A DNA stretch of 64,000 bases from contig JBFJPL010000001.1 in NCBI GenBank assembly GCA_041617155.1, forward strand, positions 53,665 through 117,664. Reading direction: 5' to 3'. The notes below the pieces were generated by a model. That model was not told the DNA's origin, did not search any database, and saw only the letters and a program-made list of their open reading frames with translations. The position numbers and the translations under genes are program-made. Position 1 is the first letter of the stretch. Each line of letters starts with the position of its first letter. This stretch comes from CAMYKD01 sp041617155. Lineage in GTDB: Bacteria; Pseudomonadota; Alphaproteobacteria; Kiloniellales; JAKSDN01. Below, in pieces: positions 54,702-63,686 of the stretch.

Positions 54702-55859
54702 ATGGCTGGCGTGCTAATCCGGTCCATCCGGAAGTCCTTCGGCGCGGTCAAGGTCCTGAAGGGGGTTTCGCTCGACGTCCTTGACGGAGAGTTTCTGACG
54801 CTGGTCGGGCCGTCCGGCTGCGGCAAGACTACGCTGCTGCGCATCGTCGCGGGACTCGAGCAGCAGGATTCCGGCTCAATCTCGATCGACGGCGATATAG
54901 TTGACGACCTGCGCCCGAGCAGGCGGGACCTGGCGATGGTCTTTCAGTCTTACGCGCTCTACCCGCACCTAACGGTCGCCGAAAACATTTCGGTGCCGCT
55001 ACGCATGCGCCGTCTTAGCACATTCCATCGCCTGCCGTTGATCGGCTGGTTGGTGCCAGGACGCAGCCAAAAAGACCGACAGATCCTCGAGGATGTGCAG
55101 AGCGTGGCCGAAACCCTCAACATTGGCCACCTCTTGGATCGCAAGCCGGGACAACTGTCTGGCGGTCAAAAACAGCGTGTTGCCGTCGGCCGCGCCATGG
55201 TCCGTCACCCTGCCGCGTTCTTGATGGATGAACCGCTGTCCAATCTCGATGCAGAACTCCGCGTCCAAATGCGCGCCGAGTTCGCGGAACTCCACCGCCG
55301 ACTTGGCGCCACCTTCATTTACGTGACCCACGACCAAGCGGAAGCCATGACCATGTCGGACCGGATCGCCGTCATGATGGAGGGCAACCTTCTGCAAATC
55401 GGCGCGCCGAGCGAAGTCTATCAAAACCCACAAGATCGTCGGGTCGCAGAATTCGTCGGCAGTCCGAAGATCAACATTTTTCCGGGCGAAGTCGATAATT
55501 CTGGGCGGCTCTCTTGCCTTGGTGTCGCTCTTGCCCGGCGCTTGGAGAGGCCCGCGGCTGGCGGCTTTTCGATAGGCCTGCGCCCCGAACACCTTGGGTT
55601 GCGCCCCAAGAACAGCAGCGGATGTTTCGCCGGGCGCCTCGTTTATAGCGAGTATCTCGGATCCGACGTATATCTTCATGTCGAACTCAACAACGGCGCA
55701 ATGCGTATTCTGGCACGCGCCCAACCGTTCGAAGCTGAAGGCGCCGCCGTTGGCGACGAGGTTTGGATCGGTCGGGAGCCTGGCAAGGCCATGGCCTTTG
55801 GCGAGGACGGCCAGCGTCTGCCGTTGATCAGCAATCAGACATCGGAGCAAGTTGCCTGA
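54702..55859 (+). CDS. Sugar-type ABC transporter ATP-binding protein (MalK/UgpC-like)
   Basis: 385 residues. Walker A GPSGCGKT (36-43), signature LSGGQ (152-156), Walker B AFLMDEPLSNLD and H-loop YVTHDQAEAM; a C-terminal TOBE domain follows (about 235-385). Odd: about 20 extra residues at 104-125 (RLSTFHRLPLIGWLVPGRSQ) in the helical domain, where MalK has a short linker. First gene of a four-gene transporter operon; the permease start overlaps its stop. Confidence 0.93.
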   Translation: MAGVLIRSIRKSFGAVKVLKGVSLDVLDGEFLTLVGPSGCGKTTLLRIVAGLEQQDSGSISIDGDIVDDLRPSRRDLAMVFQSYALYPHLTVAENISVPLRMRRLSTFHRLPLIGWLVPGRSQKDRQILEDVQSVAETLNIGHLLDRKPGQLSGGQKQRVAVGRAMVRHPAAFLMDEPLSNLDAELRVQMRAEFAELHRRLGATFIYVTHDQAEAMTMSDRIAVMMEGNLLQIGAPSEVYQNPQDRRVAEFVGSPKINIFPGEVDNSGRLSCLGVALARRLERPAAGGFSIGLRPEHLGLRPKNSSGCFAGRLVYSEYLGSDVYLHVELNNGAMRILARAQPFEAEGAAVGDEVWIGREPGKAMAFGEDGQRLPLISNQTSEQVA

Positions 55860-56812
55860 TGGGTCGCTCTTACGCCCATGCCTGGTTCGTCGCGCCGGCG
55901 ATCTTACTGATGATCGTGATTCTGATCGCGCCCGTGGTGGTCGCCGCAACGCTGTCTTTCACTGACTATAACCTCGGCAGTCCGGATTTCGAGTGGGTTG
56001 GCTGGAAGAACTACGAATCTCTCACGAAATACTCCAGCTACAAGAAAATGTTCACGGCGTCGCTGGCTTACGTGCTCATCGTTGTGCCTGTTTCGGTAGC
56101 ACTCGGGCTGGGGACGGCGCTGATGATCGCCTCGCTCCGGTTCGGCGGGGAATTGTACAAGACCGTCTTCTTCCTGCCGGTCATGGCGACCCTCCTGGCC
56201 ATGGCGATCGTGTGGGAGTTCACGCTGGACCCGATCGTTGGGGTCGTGAATCACACCCTCAGGAGCGGCTGCGATATCGGCTGGTTGCACAGTTTGCTGA
56301 CCAGCTCGTGGCTTGGCGCCGACCCGGCCAACAGCTGGTATGGGCATGGCTGCATCGAAGATTTTCCTCTGTGGATAGGCGACAAGAACTATGCCTTGGG
56401 CACGATCGCCTTCATCGGTATCTGGCAGGCCTTCGGCTTCAACATGGTGCTTTATCTTGCGGGACTGACCGGGGTTCCGCGCGAGCTCTACAATGCCGCC
56501 GCGATGGACGGGGCGGACAGTGCCTGGGAGCGTTTCAAGCTCGTAACCTGGCCGCTGCTGGGCCCGACCCATGTCTTCGTCGTCACCATCACATCGATCC
56601 GCTCGTTTCAGGTCTTCGATACGGTTGAAGCATTGACACGCGGCGGTCCAAGTAAATCCACCTACGTGATGGTGTATGCGATGTTTGAGAAAGGTATTCG
56701 ACAGAACTTGGTCGGAATTGGCTCGGCAATCACCATTGTCTTTCTTGCCTTCGTTCTCGCGCTGACCATAACCCAGGTCTATTTCGTCAACCGCAGGGTT
56801 CATTACACATGA
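55859..56812 (+). CDS. ABC transporter permease (MalF/UgpA-like) with cysteine-pair insert
   Basis: 317 residues, six helices. Coupling loop AAAMDGADSAWERFKLVTWPLLGP is standard. Between the helices near 120 and 180 lies an unusually long periplasmic loop with C138 and C165 (SGCDIGW...YGHGCIED), where UgpA relatives have about 25 fewer residues. Starts at the ATG overlapping the ATPase stop (TGATG). Confidence 0.9.
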   Translation: MGRSYAHAWFVAPAILLMIVILIAPVVVAATLSFTDYNLGSPDFEWVGWKNYESLTKYSSYKKMFTASLAYVLIVVPVSVALGLGTALMIASLRFGGELYKTVFFLPVMATLLAMAIVWEFTLDPIVGVVNHTLRSGCDIGWLHSLLTSSWLGADPANSWYGHGCIEDFPLWIGDKNYALGTIAFIGIWQAFGFNMVLYLAGLTGVPRELYNAAAMDGADSAWERFKLVTWPLLGPTHVFVVTITSIRSFQVFDTVEALTRGGPSKSTYVMVYAMFEKGIRQNLVGIGSAITIVFLAFVLALTITQVYFVNRRVHYT

Positions 56813-57705
56813 CCAAGCGCACAAACTGGCTGGGCGAGTTTATGAAGCACACGATTCTGCTTCTTGGTGCCGTGGTCGTGGTGCTGCCCTTCTATCTCAT
56901 GCTTTCCTTTTCGCTCAAATCGCCAGCGGAGATCCAAAGTATTTCCGGCGGATTCTTGGGGTCGCAGGCCTTGATGACGGACCGCAGGTGCATCAAGGAG
57001 GGGCGCCCGACCGAGGAGTGCAAAATGCGCCCCATCGTCTACAACTACTATGCGGCCTTCAGCGAAGCGCCGTTGCTGCGCTACCTGCTGAATGGCGTGA
57101 TCGTAACGGCGTCGATTTTCTTGATTCAGGTGCTGGTGGCGTTGCCTTGCGCTTACGCGCTTGCCAAGCTGCGATTCTGGGGGCGCGATGTGGTGTTCGG
57201 CATGGTGATTTTCTGCCTGCTGATCCCTGTTCATGCGATTGCGTTGCCCCTCTACATCATGCTGGCGAAGGCCGGGCTGACCAATACCTATGCCGCGCTG
57301 GTGATCCCGTGGACGATTTCGGTCTTCGGAATCTTCTTGATGCGCCAGTTTTTCAAAACCGTGCCGGACGACCTGCTTGATGCGGCGCGCATGGACGGCA
57401 TGAGCGAGTTTTCCATAGTTTGGAGAGTGATGCTGCCCACGGCGGTTCCGGCGCTGCTGGCTTTCGGGATCTTCTCGGTCGTCGCGCATTGGAACGACTA
57501 TTACTGGCCTCGTGTCGTGATCACAGGCGACCGCGACTTGATGACACCGCCGCTCGGGCTGCGCGTTTTCAGATCCGACCTCGATGGCAATGAGTATGGA
57601 CCGATGATGGCGGCGACAACCGTGATCGTCGCGCCGCTGGTCGTTGCGTTTCTCTTGGCACAGCGCCGCTTCATCGAGGGGATTACTCTAACGGGATTTA
57701 AGTAG
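56809..57705 (+). CDS. ABC transporter permease (MalG/UgpE-like) with cysteine-pair insert
   Basis: 298 residues. Coupling loop DAARMDGMSEFSIVWRVMLPTAVPA. After the first helix the periplasmic loop carries an extra segment with C61 and C71 (DRRCIKEGRPTEECKM) that is not usual in MalG. Overlaps the partner permease by ATGA. The two cysteine pairs in the two permeases could form disulfides at the docking face for the binding protein (inference). Confidence 0.9.
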   Translation: MTKRTNWLGEFMKHTILLLGAVVVVLPFYLMLSFSLKSPAEIQSISGGFLGSQALMTDRRCIKEGRPTEECKMRPIVYNYYAAFSEAPLLRYLLNGVIVTASIFLIQVLVALPCAYALAKLRFWGRDVVFGMVIFCLLIPVHAIALPLYIMLAKAGLTNTYAALVIPWTISVFGIFLMRQFFKTVPDDLLDAARMDGMSEFSIVWRVMLPTAVPALLAFGIFSVVAHWNDYYWPRVVITGDRDLMTPPLGLRVFRSDLDGNEYGPMMAATTVIVAPLVVAFLLAQRRFIEGITLTGFK

Positions 57706-57814
57706 ATAGGCAGTTTGCTGGAATCCGGTCACAGCCATCTGAGGTCGGGAATCACGAGGCCCCATTCCAGTGCCAAGAAAATCGGGGCCTCCTCGAAGAA
57801 CAAGGAGGAAAGAT

Positions 57815-59083
57815 ATGAAACTCACAACCGCCCTAACCGGGATGCTTACGGGCACATTGGTCACAGTTGCCTCCGCGGTGGCGACAGTAGCCTCCGCGGC
57901 GGAGACGGTCACGATCGAAGTCGGTTATCCCTATTCCGCCCTTTTCGATGTCACGCTTCAGCGCATCTACCCGTTGTTCAGGGAAGCTCACCCCGACATC
58001 GAGGTGAAGTTCCGCGCCACTTACGACAACTACGAGGACGGGACCAACACGATCCTGCGCGAGGCCGTTGCGGGCAAGCAGCCGGACGTCACATTCCAGG
58101 GTCTCAACCGTCAGGCGTTGCTCGTCGAGAAAGGGATCGCGAAGTCGCTGGAACCCTTCATTGCCAAGGAAGCAAATCTGTCGAAGGAGGGCTACCACAA
58201 GGCGATGCTCGACCTCGGCACCTTCGGCGATCAGGTCTACGGGCTTCCCTTCGCGGTCTCGCTGCCGGTCGGTTACTACAACATGGACGCCCTCAAGAAG
58301 GCCGGTATCACGACGCTGCCGACGACATGGGACGAGGTCGTGGCGAATTGCGACAAACTGCGTGCCGCCGGCTACAGGAACCCATTGTTCTGGGGCTGGA
58401 ACATCACAGGGAATTGGTTCTTCCAGGCCCTCTTGTGGAGTCAGGACGTGCCGATCTTCAAGGGCGGCAAAATCAACTTTGACGGTCCGGAAGGGCTAGC
58501 CGCACTCGAGACGATGAAGAAGCTGTTTCGCGGGTGCAACATGCTCAACCTACCGGTGGGCGATGCCGGAAAGCCGTTCGTTGCCGGCGAGGTGGCGATG
58601 CACTTCTGGTCGACCTCCGCGGTTGGCGCCATCGAGCGCGCGAAGGGAGATTTCGAGCTGCGTACTGGCGAATTTCCCGGCATGGGCACGCCGCCAAAGG
58701 GTTTGCCGGCGGGTGGCAATGCCGCGATGTTGGTCTCGACGTCCGACGATCCGAAGCGGATCGAGGCCGCCTGGAAGTTCCTTAAGTTCTGCACATCCGG
58801 CGTCGGCGCCGCTGCCGTGGCGGAAACCACGGGGTATATGCCCCCGAATAAGGCCGCTAACGAACTGCTGGGCGAATTCTACAAGAAGAACCCCAACAAG
58901 CATACGGCCGTGCGCCAGGCGGGTCTGCTCCGCGAGTGGATCGCATATCCCGGCGATAACAGCCTCGCGATCACTCAAGTGATCTATGACGCGATCGAGT
59001 CGATCGTGACCGGCGATGCGGATGACATGGAAGCACTCCAAATGGAGTTGGTCGAGGAGGTTTCGTCCATGCTGCCGAACTAG
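57815..59083 (+). CDS. ABC transporter substrate-binding protein (extracellular family 1)
   Basis: 422 residues from MKLTTALT; signal peptide to about residue 28. UgpB-like fold: IYPLFREAHPDIEVKFRATYDN, PDVTFQGLNRQALLVEKG and FPGMGTPPKGLPAGGNAAML. The ligand may be a sugar, sugar alcohol or glycerol phosphate. A strong AAGGAGGAAAG precedes the ATG. Last gene of the operon; downstream metabolic genes may handle the imported compound. Confidence 0.9.
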   Translation: MKLTTALTGMLTGTLVTVASAVATVASAAETVTIEVGYPYSALFDVTLQRIYPLFREAHPDIEVKFRATYDNYEDGTNTILREAVAGKQPDVTFQGLNRQALLVEKGIAKSLEPFIAKEANLSKEGYHKAMLDLGTFGDQVYGLPFAVSLPVGYYNMDALKKAGITTLPTTWDEVVANCDKLRAAGYRNPLFWGWNITGNWFFQALLWSQDVPIFKGGKINFDGPEGLAALETMKKLFRGCNMLNLPVGDAGKPFVAGEVAMHFWSTSAVGAIERAKGDFELRTGEFPGMGTPPKGLPAGGNAAMLVSTSDDPKRIEAAWKFLKFCTSGVGAAAVAETTGYMPPNKAANELLGEFYKKNPNKHTAVRQAGLLREWIAYPGDNSLAITQVIYDAIESIVTGDADDMEALQMELVEEVSSMLPN

Positions 59084-59268
59084 CGGACCCGTTATTCGAT
59101 CGCCATGCGGATTTGGTCGGAGCGATGCCGCCGGCCAGTCCGCGGGTGTTAGGCGGTACGTCCGGGATATTGCCACGACTGTTCGGCCCGCCGCCGCGAA
59201 TCGGCAAGACGAAGCAGGTAAATGCGCGACACCCAAGGGCTCGAGGTTGGCAAAGAGGGACAGTAAGA

Positions 59269-60564
59269 ATGTTGACCAATTCGGACTGGGACAGGCGTCG
59301 CAACGACTCCGTCGCGCGGGCGATCGCCTATACCTCCACCTTCACCGCGGCGCGCGCCAGAGGCGCCGAGGTCTGGGACGTGGAGGGCCGGCGCTATATC
59401 GATTTCTGCGGCGGCATCGGCTGCCAGAACGTGGGCCACGGGCATCCCAAGGTGATCGCCGCGATGGAGCGCCAGCTCCACGCCTTCACCCACACCTGCT
59501 TCCAGATCAGCCCTTACGAGCCCTATATCGCCCTGGCCGAGCGGCTGAATGCCTTGGCGCCGGGCGACGGATCGAAGAAGTCGCTATTTTTTTCCGCCGG
59601 CGGCGAAGCGGTCGAGAACGCCATCAAGATCGCCCGCTACTACACCCGCCGGCCGGCGCTGATCACCTTCACCAACGGCTATCACGGCCGCTCCTACATG
59701 GGCATGGGCCTGAGCGCGCGGATCAGTCCCTTCAAGGTCGGCTTCCGGCCCTTTCCGACAGAGATCTATCGGATCCCCTTCCCGGACGCCTACCACGGCG
59801 TCACTCTCGACGCGGCCAAGCAAGCCTTCGAGACCCTGTTCCGCAGCGATGTCGAACCGGAGCAGGTGGCCGCCGTGATCTTCGAGCCGGTGCAAGGCGA
59901 GGGCGGTTACAACGTCGCGGACGCGGCTTTCCTGCGGTTCCTGCGGCAGCTCTGCGACGAGCACGGCATCGTCATGATCGCCGACGAGATTCAAACCGGC
60001 TTCGGGCGGAGCGGCAAGATGTTCGCCATGGAGCATTTCGGGATCGCCCCCGACCTCACCTGCGTCGGCAAGTCCATGGGCGGCGGCCTGCCGCTTTCCG
60101 GTATCGTCGGCCGCGCTGAAATCGTCGATTCGGTGGCGCCCGGCGGGCTGGGCGGCACCTTCGGCGGCAACCCCGTGGCCTGCGCCGCGGCGCTGGCCGT
60201 GATCGAGGTGATCGAGGAGGAAGGCCTGCTCGACCGGGGCCTTGCGCTGGGCGAGCGGATCGACCGGCGGTTCCGGGCCATGGCCGCCAATAACAGCCTG
60301 ACCTGCGTGGGTGACGCGCGTGCGCTCGGTTGCATGAACGCGATCGAGATCGTCAAGGACCGCAATACCAGGGAGCCGGATGGCGAGCTCACGGCCAAGG
60401 CCATGGGCATTGCGCTCGAAAAAGGGCTGATCCTGGTCGGCGCGGGTCCGACGCGCAACGTGATCCGCGTGTTGGTGCCGCTCGGCACGCCGTTCGAGAT
60501 CGTCGACGAAGGCCTCGACATCCTCGAGTCCTCTCTCGAGGAAGCGGCGGCGGCCGTGCGATGA
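59269..60564 (+). CDS. Class III aminotransferase (GabT-like)
   Basis: 431 residues from MLTNSDW. PLP enzyme: FSAGGEAVENAIKIAR, NGYHGRSY, the DEIQTGFGRSG motif and the Schiff-base lysine K268 in VGKSMGGGLPLSG. 4-aminobutyrate or related omega-amine:2-oxoacid transaminase type. Start is set by AGAGGGACAG 7 bases before the ATG. 31 bases before a zinc alcohol dehydrogenase; the pair would interconvert an amine, aldehyde and alcohol. Confidence 0.9.
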   Translation: MLTNSDWDRRRNDSVARAIAYTSTFTAARARGAEVWDVEGRRYIDFCGGIGCQNVGHGHPKVIAAMERQLHAFTHTCFQISPYEPYIALAERLNALAPGDGSKKSLFFSAGGEAVENAIKIARYYTRRPALITFTNGYHGRSYMGMGLSARISPFKVGFRPFPTEIYRIPFPDAYHGVTLDAAKQAFETLFRSDVEPEQVAAVIFEPVQGEGGYNVADAAFLRFLRQLCDEHGIVMIADEIQTGFGRSGKMFAMEHFGIAPDLTCVGKSMGGGLPLSGIVGRAEIVDSVAPGGLGGTFGGNPVACAAALAVIEVIEEEGLLDRGLALGERIDRRFRAMAANNSLTCVGDARALGCMNAIEIVKDRNTREPDGELTAKAMGIALEKGLILVGAGPTRNVIRVLVPLGTPFEIVDEGLDILESSLEEAAAAVR

Positions 60565-60595
60565 CCGGGGTGCGCGAAAGCGGGGGAGGCGCGCC

Positions 60596-61720
60596 ATGAA
60601 GATCCGCGCCGCCGTCCTGCGCGAGTCCGGCCGTCCACCGCCCTATCGACGCAGCCAGCCGCTGGTCGTCGAGGAGGTCGAGCTCGATCCGCCGGGCAAG
60701 GGCGAAGTGCTGGTGCAGATCAAGGCTGCGGGCCTCTGCCATTCCGATCTCTACGCGATCACCGGTGAGAGGGCGCGGCCGACGCCCATGGTCATCGGCC
60801 ACGAGGCGGCGGGCGTCGTGGTCGAGACGGGACCACAGGTCGAGGGTTTCGCAAAGGGCGATCACGTGATTCCAAGCTATGTCTCGCAGTGTGGGCGCTG
60901 CGCGACCTGCGCCGAGGGGCGCCCGGCACTCTGTGAGCCGGCCACCAGGGCTAACTTGGCGGGCGTGCTGCTCGACGGCACGACCCGCCTGCACCGCAAC
61001 GGCGAACGCATCCACCATCATTCCGGCGTGGCCGCCTTCGCCGAATACGCCGTCGTCGCCCAGAACGCCCTGGTCAAGATCGATTCGGCGATTCCTTTCG
61101 AGCAGGCGGCGCTATTCGGTTGCGCGGTGGTCACCGGCGTGGGCTCGGTCGTCAACACGGCCAAGGTGACGCCCGGCCACAGCGTCGCTATTGTCGGCCT
61201 GGGCGGCGTTGGGCTGAGCGCACTGCTCGCGGCCGCCGCTTCCGGTGCCAGCCAGGTTATTGCGGTCGACATCAATCGATCGAAGCTCGACCTGGCGCTT
61301 CGGCTCGGCGCGAACCAGGCAATCGATGACGGGGCGGCGGACTGCGTCGAACGGATCCGCGAGATGACCAGGGGCGGCGTAGATTTTGCCATCGAAACGG
61401 CTGGCTCCCCGCGCGCCCTGGAGACCGCCTACGCTATCACCCGGCGCGGCGGCACCACCGTTGCCGTCGGCATGCCGGGTCCGCATGTGACGATAACCCT
61501 GCCGCAGCTCAGCCTTGCGGCCGAGGAGCGGGTGCTCAAGGGCAGCTATATGGGCAGCTGCGTGCCCAGCCGTGATATTCCGCGCTACATCGGGCTGTTT
61601 CAAAGCGGCAAGCTGCCGGTCGACCGCCTGCTGACCAAGCGCATCGGCCCCGAGCAGCTCAACGAAGCCTTCGACCGCTTAGCCGAAGGCGCGACGGTGC
61701 GCCAGATCGTAGCCTTCTAG
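60596..61720 (+). CDS. Zinc-dependent alcohol dehydrogenase (MDR)
   Basis: 374 residues. Catalytic zinc ligands C48 and H69 (VIGHE), structural zinc C99, C102, C105, C113, and the NAD motif GLGGVG with D near 225 (VDIN) favouring NAD. Class III/aryl-alcohol-like subfamily with the usual length. GGGGAGGCG precedes the ATG. Codirectional with the aminotransferase. Confidence 0.92.
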   Translation: MKIRAAVLRESGRPPPYRRSQPLVVEEVELDPPGKGEVLVQIKAAGLCHSDLYAITGERARPTPMVIGHEAAGVVVETGPQVEGFAKGDHVIPSYVSQCGRCATCAEGRPALCEPATRANLAGVLLDGTTRLHRNGERIHHHSGVAAFAEYAVVAQNALVKIDSAIPFEQAALFGCAVVTGVGSVVNTAKVTPGHSVAIVGLGGVGLSALLAAAASGASQVIAVDINRSKLDLALRLGANQAIDDGAADCVERIREMTRGGVDFAIETAGSPRALETAYAITRRGGTTVAVGMPGPHVTITLPQLSLAAEERVLKGSYMGSCVPSRDIPRYIGLFQSGKLPVDRLLTKRIGPEQLNEAFDRLAEGATVRQIVAF

Positions 61721-61729
61721 GGCCGGCCG

Positions 61730-62518
61730 TCAGCCCTTCGGTCCGCGCCAGGGCGCGAACCAGGCGAGGCTGTCCGCCGTCGCGCCGCGCGGCTTGTACT
61801 CGGCGCCGACCCAGCCGTCGTAGCCGAGCTCGTCGATAGCCGCGAAGACCCGATCGAAATTGATCTCGCCGCTGCCCGGCTCGTGGCGGCCCGGCGTGTC
61901 AGCGAACTGGATATGGGCGATCCGCGGCAGGTGGCGCTCGAGCGCCGGGATCAGGTCGCCCTGCATGATCTGACGATGATAGAGGTCGAACTGCAGGGCC
62001 AGGTTCCGGCCGCCGGCCCGCTCCATGACGGCCAGCGCCGCCTCGGTGGTTTGTAGCAGGAAGCCCGGCACGTCGCGGCCATTGGCCGGCTCGAGCATCA
62101 CCGTGATGCCTTCGCGCGCGAAGGCTTCGGCGGCGCGGCGCAGGTTGCCGGCCAGGACCTCGTGGCAGACTTCGGGTGGGACGTCCGGCGGCGTTCGGCC
62201 GGCGAGGATATTGACCCGCTTGTTGCCGAGCGCGCGGCTGTAGCTGAGCGCCTGCTCGACCCCGGCCAGGAATTCCGCCTCGCGGCCCGGCAGTGCCGCC
62301 GTGCCCAATTCGCCGGCGTCGCGGTCGCCGGCCGGCAGGTTGTGCAGCACCACCTCGACTCCGGCGGCCCGCGCCCGGGCCGCGATCGCCTCGGGCGGAT
62401 GGTCGTAGGGGAATTGGATGTCGACGCCGGTGAAACCGAGGTCCGCCGCCGCCGCGAAGCGGTCGAGCAAGGGATACTCTTCCAGCATGAAGCTGACGTT
62501 GATCGAGAAACGCGGCAC
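61730..62518 (-). CDS. Hydroxypyruvate isomerase-like protein (Hyi/OtnI)
   Basis: 262 residues from a GTG start; TIM-barrel AP-endonuclease-2 family. Family marks: FSINVSFMLEEYPLLDRFAAAADLGFTGVDIQFPY, NILAGRTPPDV, MLEPANGRDVPGF, LQFDLYHRQIMQGD and HIQFADTPGRHEPGSGEINF. GTG is chosen because GGAAGAG sits 3-4 bases before it and related proteins start at this point (M/V-P-R-F). ATG at 62539 is possible. It converts hydroxypyruvate and tartronate semialdehyde, or an erythrose-type keto acid. Confidence 0.87.
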   Translation of the reverse strand: MPRFSINVSFMLEEYPLLDRFAAAADLGFTGVDIQFPYDHPPEAIAARARAAGVEVVLHNLPAGDRDAGELGTAALPGREAEFLAGVEQALSYSRALGNKRVNILAGRTPPDVPPEVCHEVLAGNLRRAAEAFAREGITVMLEPANGRDVPGFLLQTTEAALAVMERAGGRNLALQFDLYHRQIMQGDLIPALERHLPRIAHIQFADTPGRHEPGSGEINFDRVFAAIDELGYDGWVGAEYKPRGATADSLAWFAPWRGPKG

Positions 62519-62659
62519 GGCTCTTCCGATCCGGGTCATCGGGCGAAAACCAAACCTATCATAAGGCCAGTCCACCCCCTAGCCTTGGCGGCGGGCGCCG
62601 CTATGCGCTATAGGAAAGCGCCGGCCGCGGGTCTCGGCGGTCGAATCTGGGGGAACGCG

Positions 62660-63610
62660 ATGGCAGCCAAGGAACTCTATCCGCCGATCGAGCCAAACGA
62701 GACCGGCAGCATCGATCTCGATGGCCGGCACGAGATGTACTGGGAGGTCTCGGGCAACCCGGAGGGCCGGGCGGTCGTCTTCCTGCACGGCGGGCCGGGC
62801 GCCGGGGCCGGGTCCGACCACCGGCGCTTCTTCGACCCGGAACACTACCGCATCGTGGTCTTCGACCAACGTGGCGCCGGGCGCTCGCGGCCCTTGGGCG
62901 AGCTCGCCGACAATACCACGCCACACCTGGTCGCCGACATCGAAAGACTGCGCGCGCACCTGGGTGTCGAGCGCTGGATGGTGTTCGGCGGCTCGTGGGG
63001 CTCGACCCTGTCGCTCGCCTACGCCCAGGCGCATCCGAATCGGGTGACCGCCCTGGTGCTGCGCGGCATCTTCCTCTGCCGCGGTTCGGAGATCGACTGG
63101 TTCCTCAACGGCATGCGCCAGATCTATCCGGAGAACTGGCGCGTCTTCGCCGAGTATATTCCGGCGGCCGAACGCGGCGACATCCTCGGCGCCTACCACA
63201 AGCGGCTGATCGACCCGGACCCCGCGGTGCACATGCCCGCGGCGAAGGCCTGGAGCGTTTACGAAGGCGCTTGCTCGACCCTGCTGCCGAGCCCGGAGAC
63301 CGTCGCCGCCTTCGGCAGCGAGCGCATGGCTCTCGGCCTTGCGCGGATCGAGGCGCACTACTTCGCCAACGACATCTTCCTGCCCAAGAACGCGCTGCTC
63401 GACGGCATCGAGGCGATCCGCCGGATCCCGACGGTGATCGTTCAGGGCCGCTACGACGTGGTTTGCCCGATCGTGACCGCCGATGAGTTGCACCGTGCTT
63501 GGCCCGAGGCCGACTACCAGGTGATCCCCGACGCCGGGCACTCGGCCATGGAGCCCGGCATCCGGCGCGCCCTGGTCGCCGCCACCGACCGGTTCCGCGC
63601 GCTTGACTAG
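62660..63610 (+). CDS. pip: Proline iminopeptidase
   Basis: 316 residues. Alpha/beta hydrolase of peptidase family S33: oxyanion HGGPG (43-47), nucleophile S112 in GGSWGS, the DQRGAGRS loop, and the late GRYDVVCP aspartate and DAGHSAMEP histidine. Cleaves N-terminal proline from peptides. GGGGGAA 5-6 bases before the ATG settles the start; the longer in-frame stretch to 62162 overlaps the isomerase gene. Confidence 0.95.
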   Translation: MAAKELYPPIEPNETGSIDLDGRHEMYWEVSGNPEGRAVVFLHGGPGAGAGSDHRRFFDPEHYRIVVFDQRGAGRSRPLGELADNTTPHLVADIERLRAHLGVERWMVFGGSWGSTLSLAYAQAHPNRVTALVLRGIFLCRGSEIDWFLNGMRQIYPENWRVFAEYIPAAERGDILGAYHKRLIDPDPAVHMPAAKAWSVYEGACSTLLPSPETVAAFGSERMALGLARIEAHYFANDIFLPKNALLDGIEAIRRIPTVIVQGRYDVVCPIVTADELHRAWPEADYQVIPDAGHSAMEPGIRRALVAATDRFRALD

Positions 63611-63686
63611 TGGCTGCGGGCATTGTCTGCCCCCGGCATTGCCTTATGATGGCACCGATTATCCGGTCTGATCGGGGGAACCGCCT

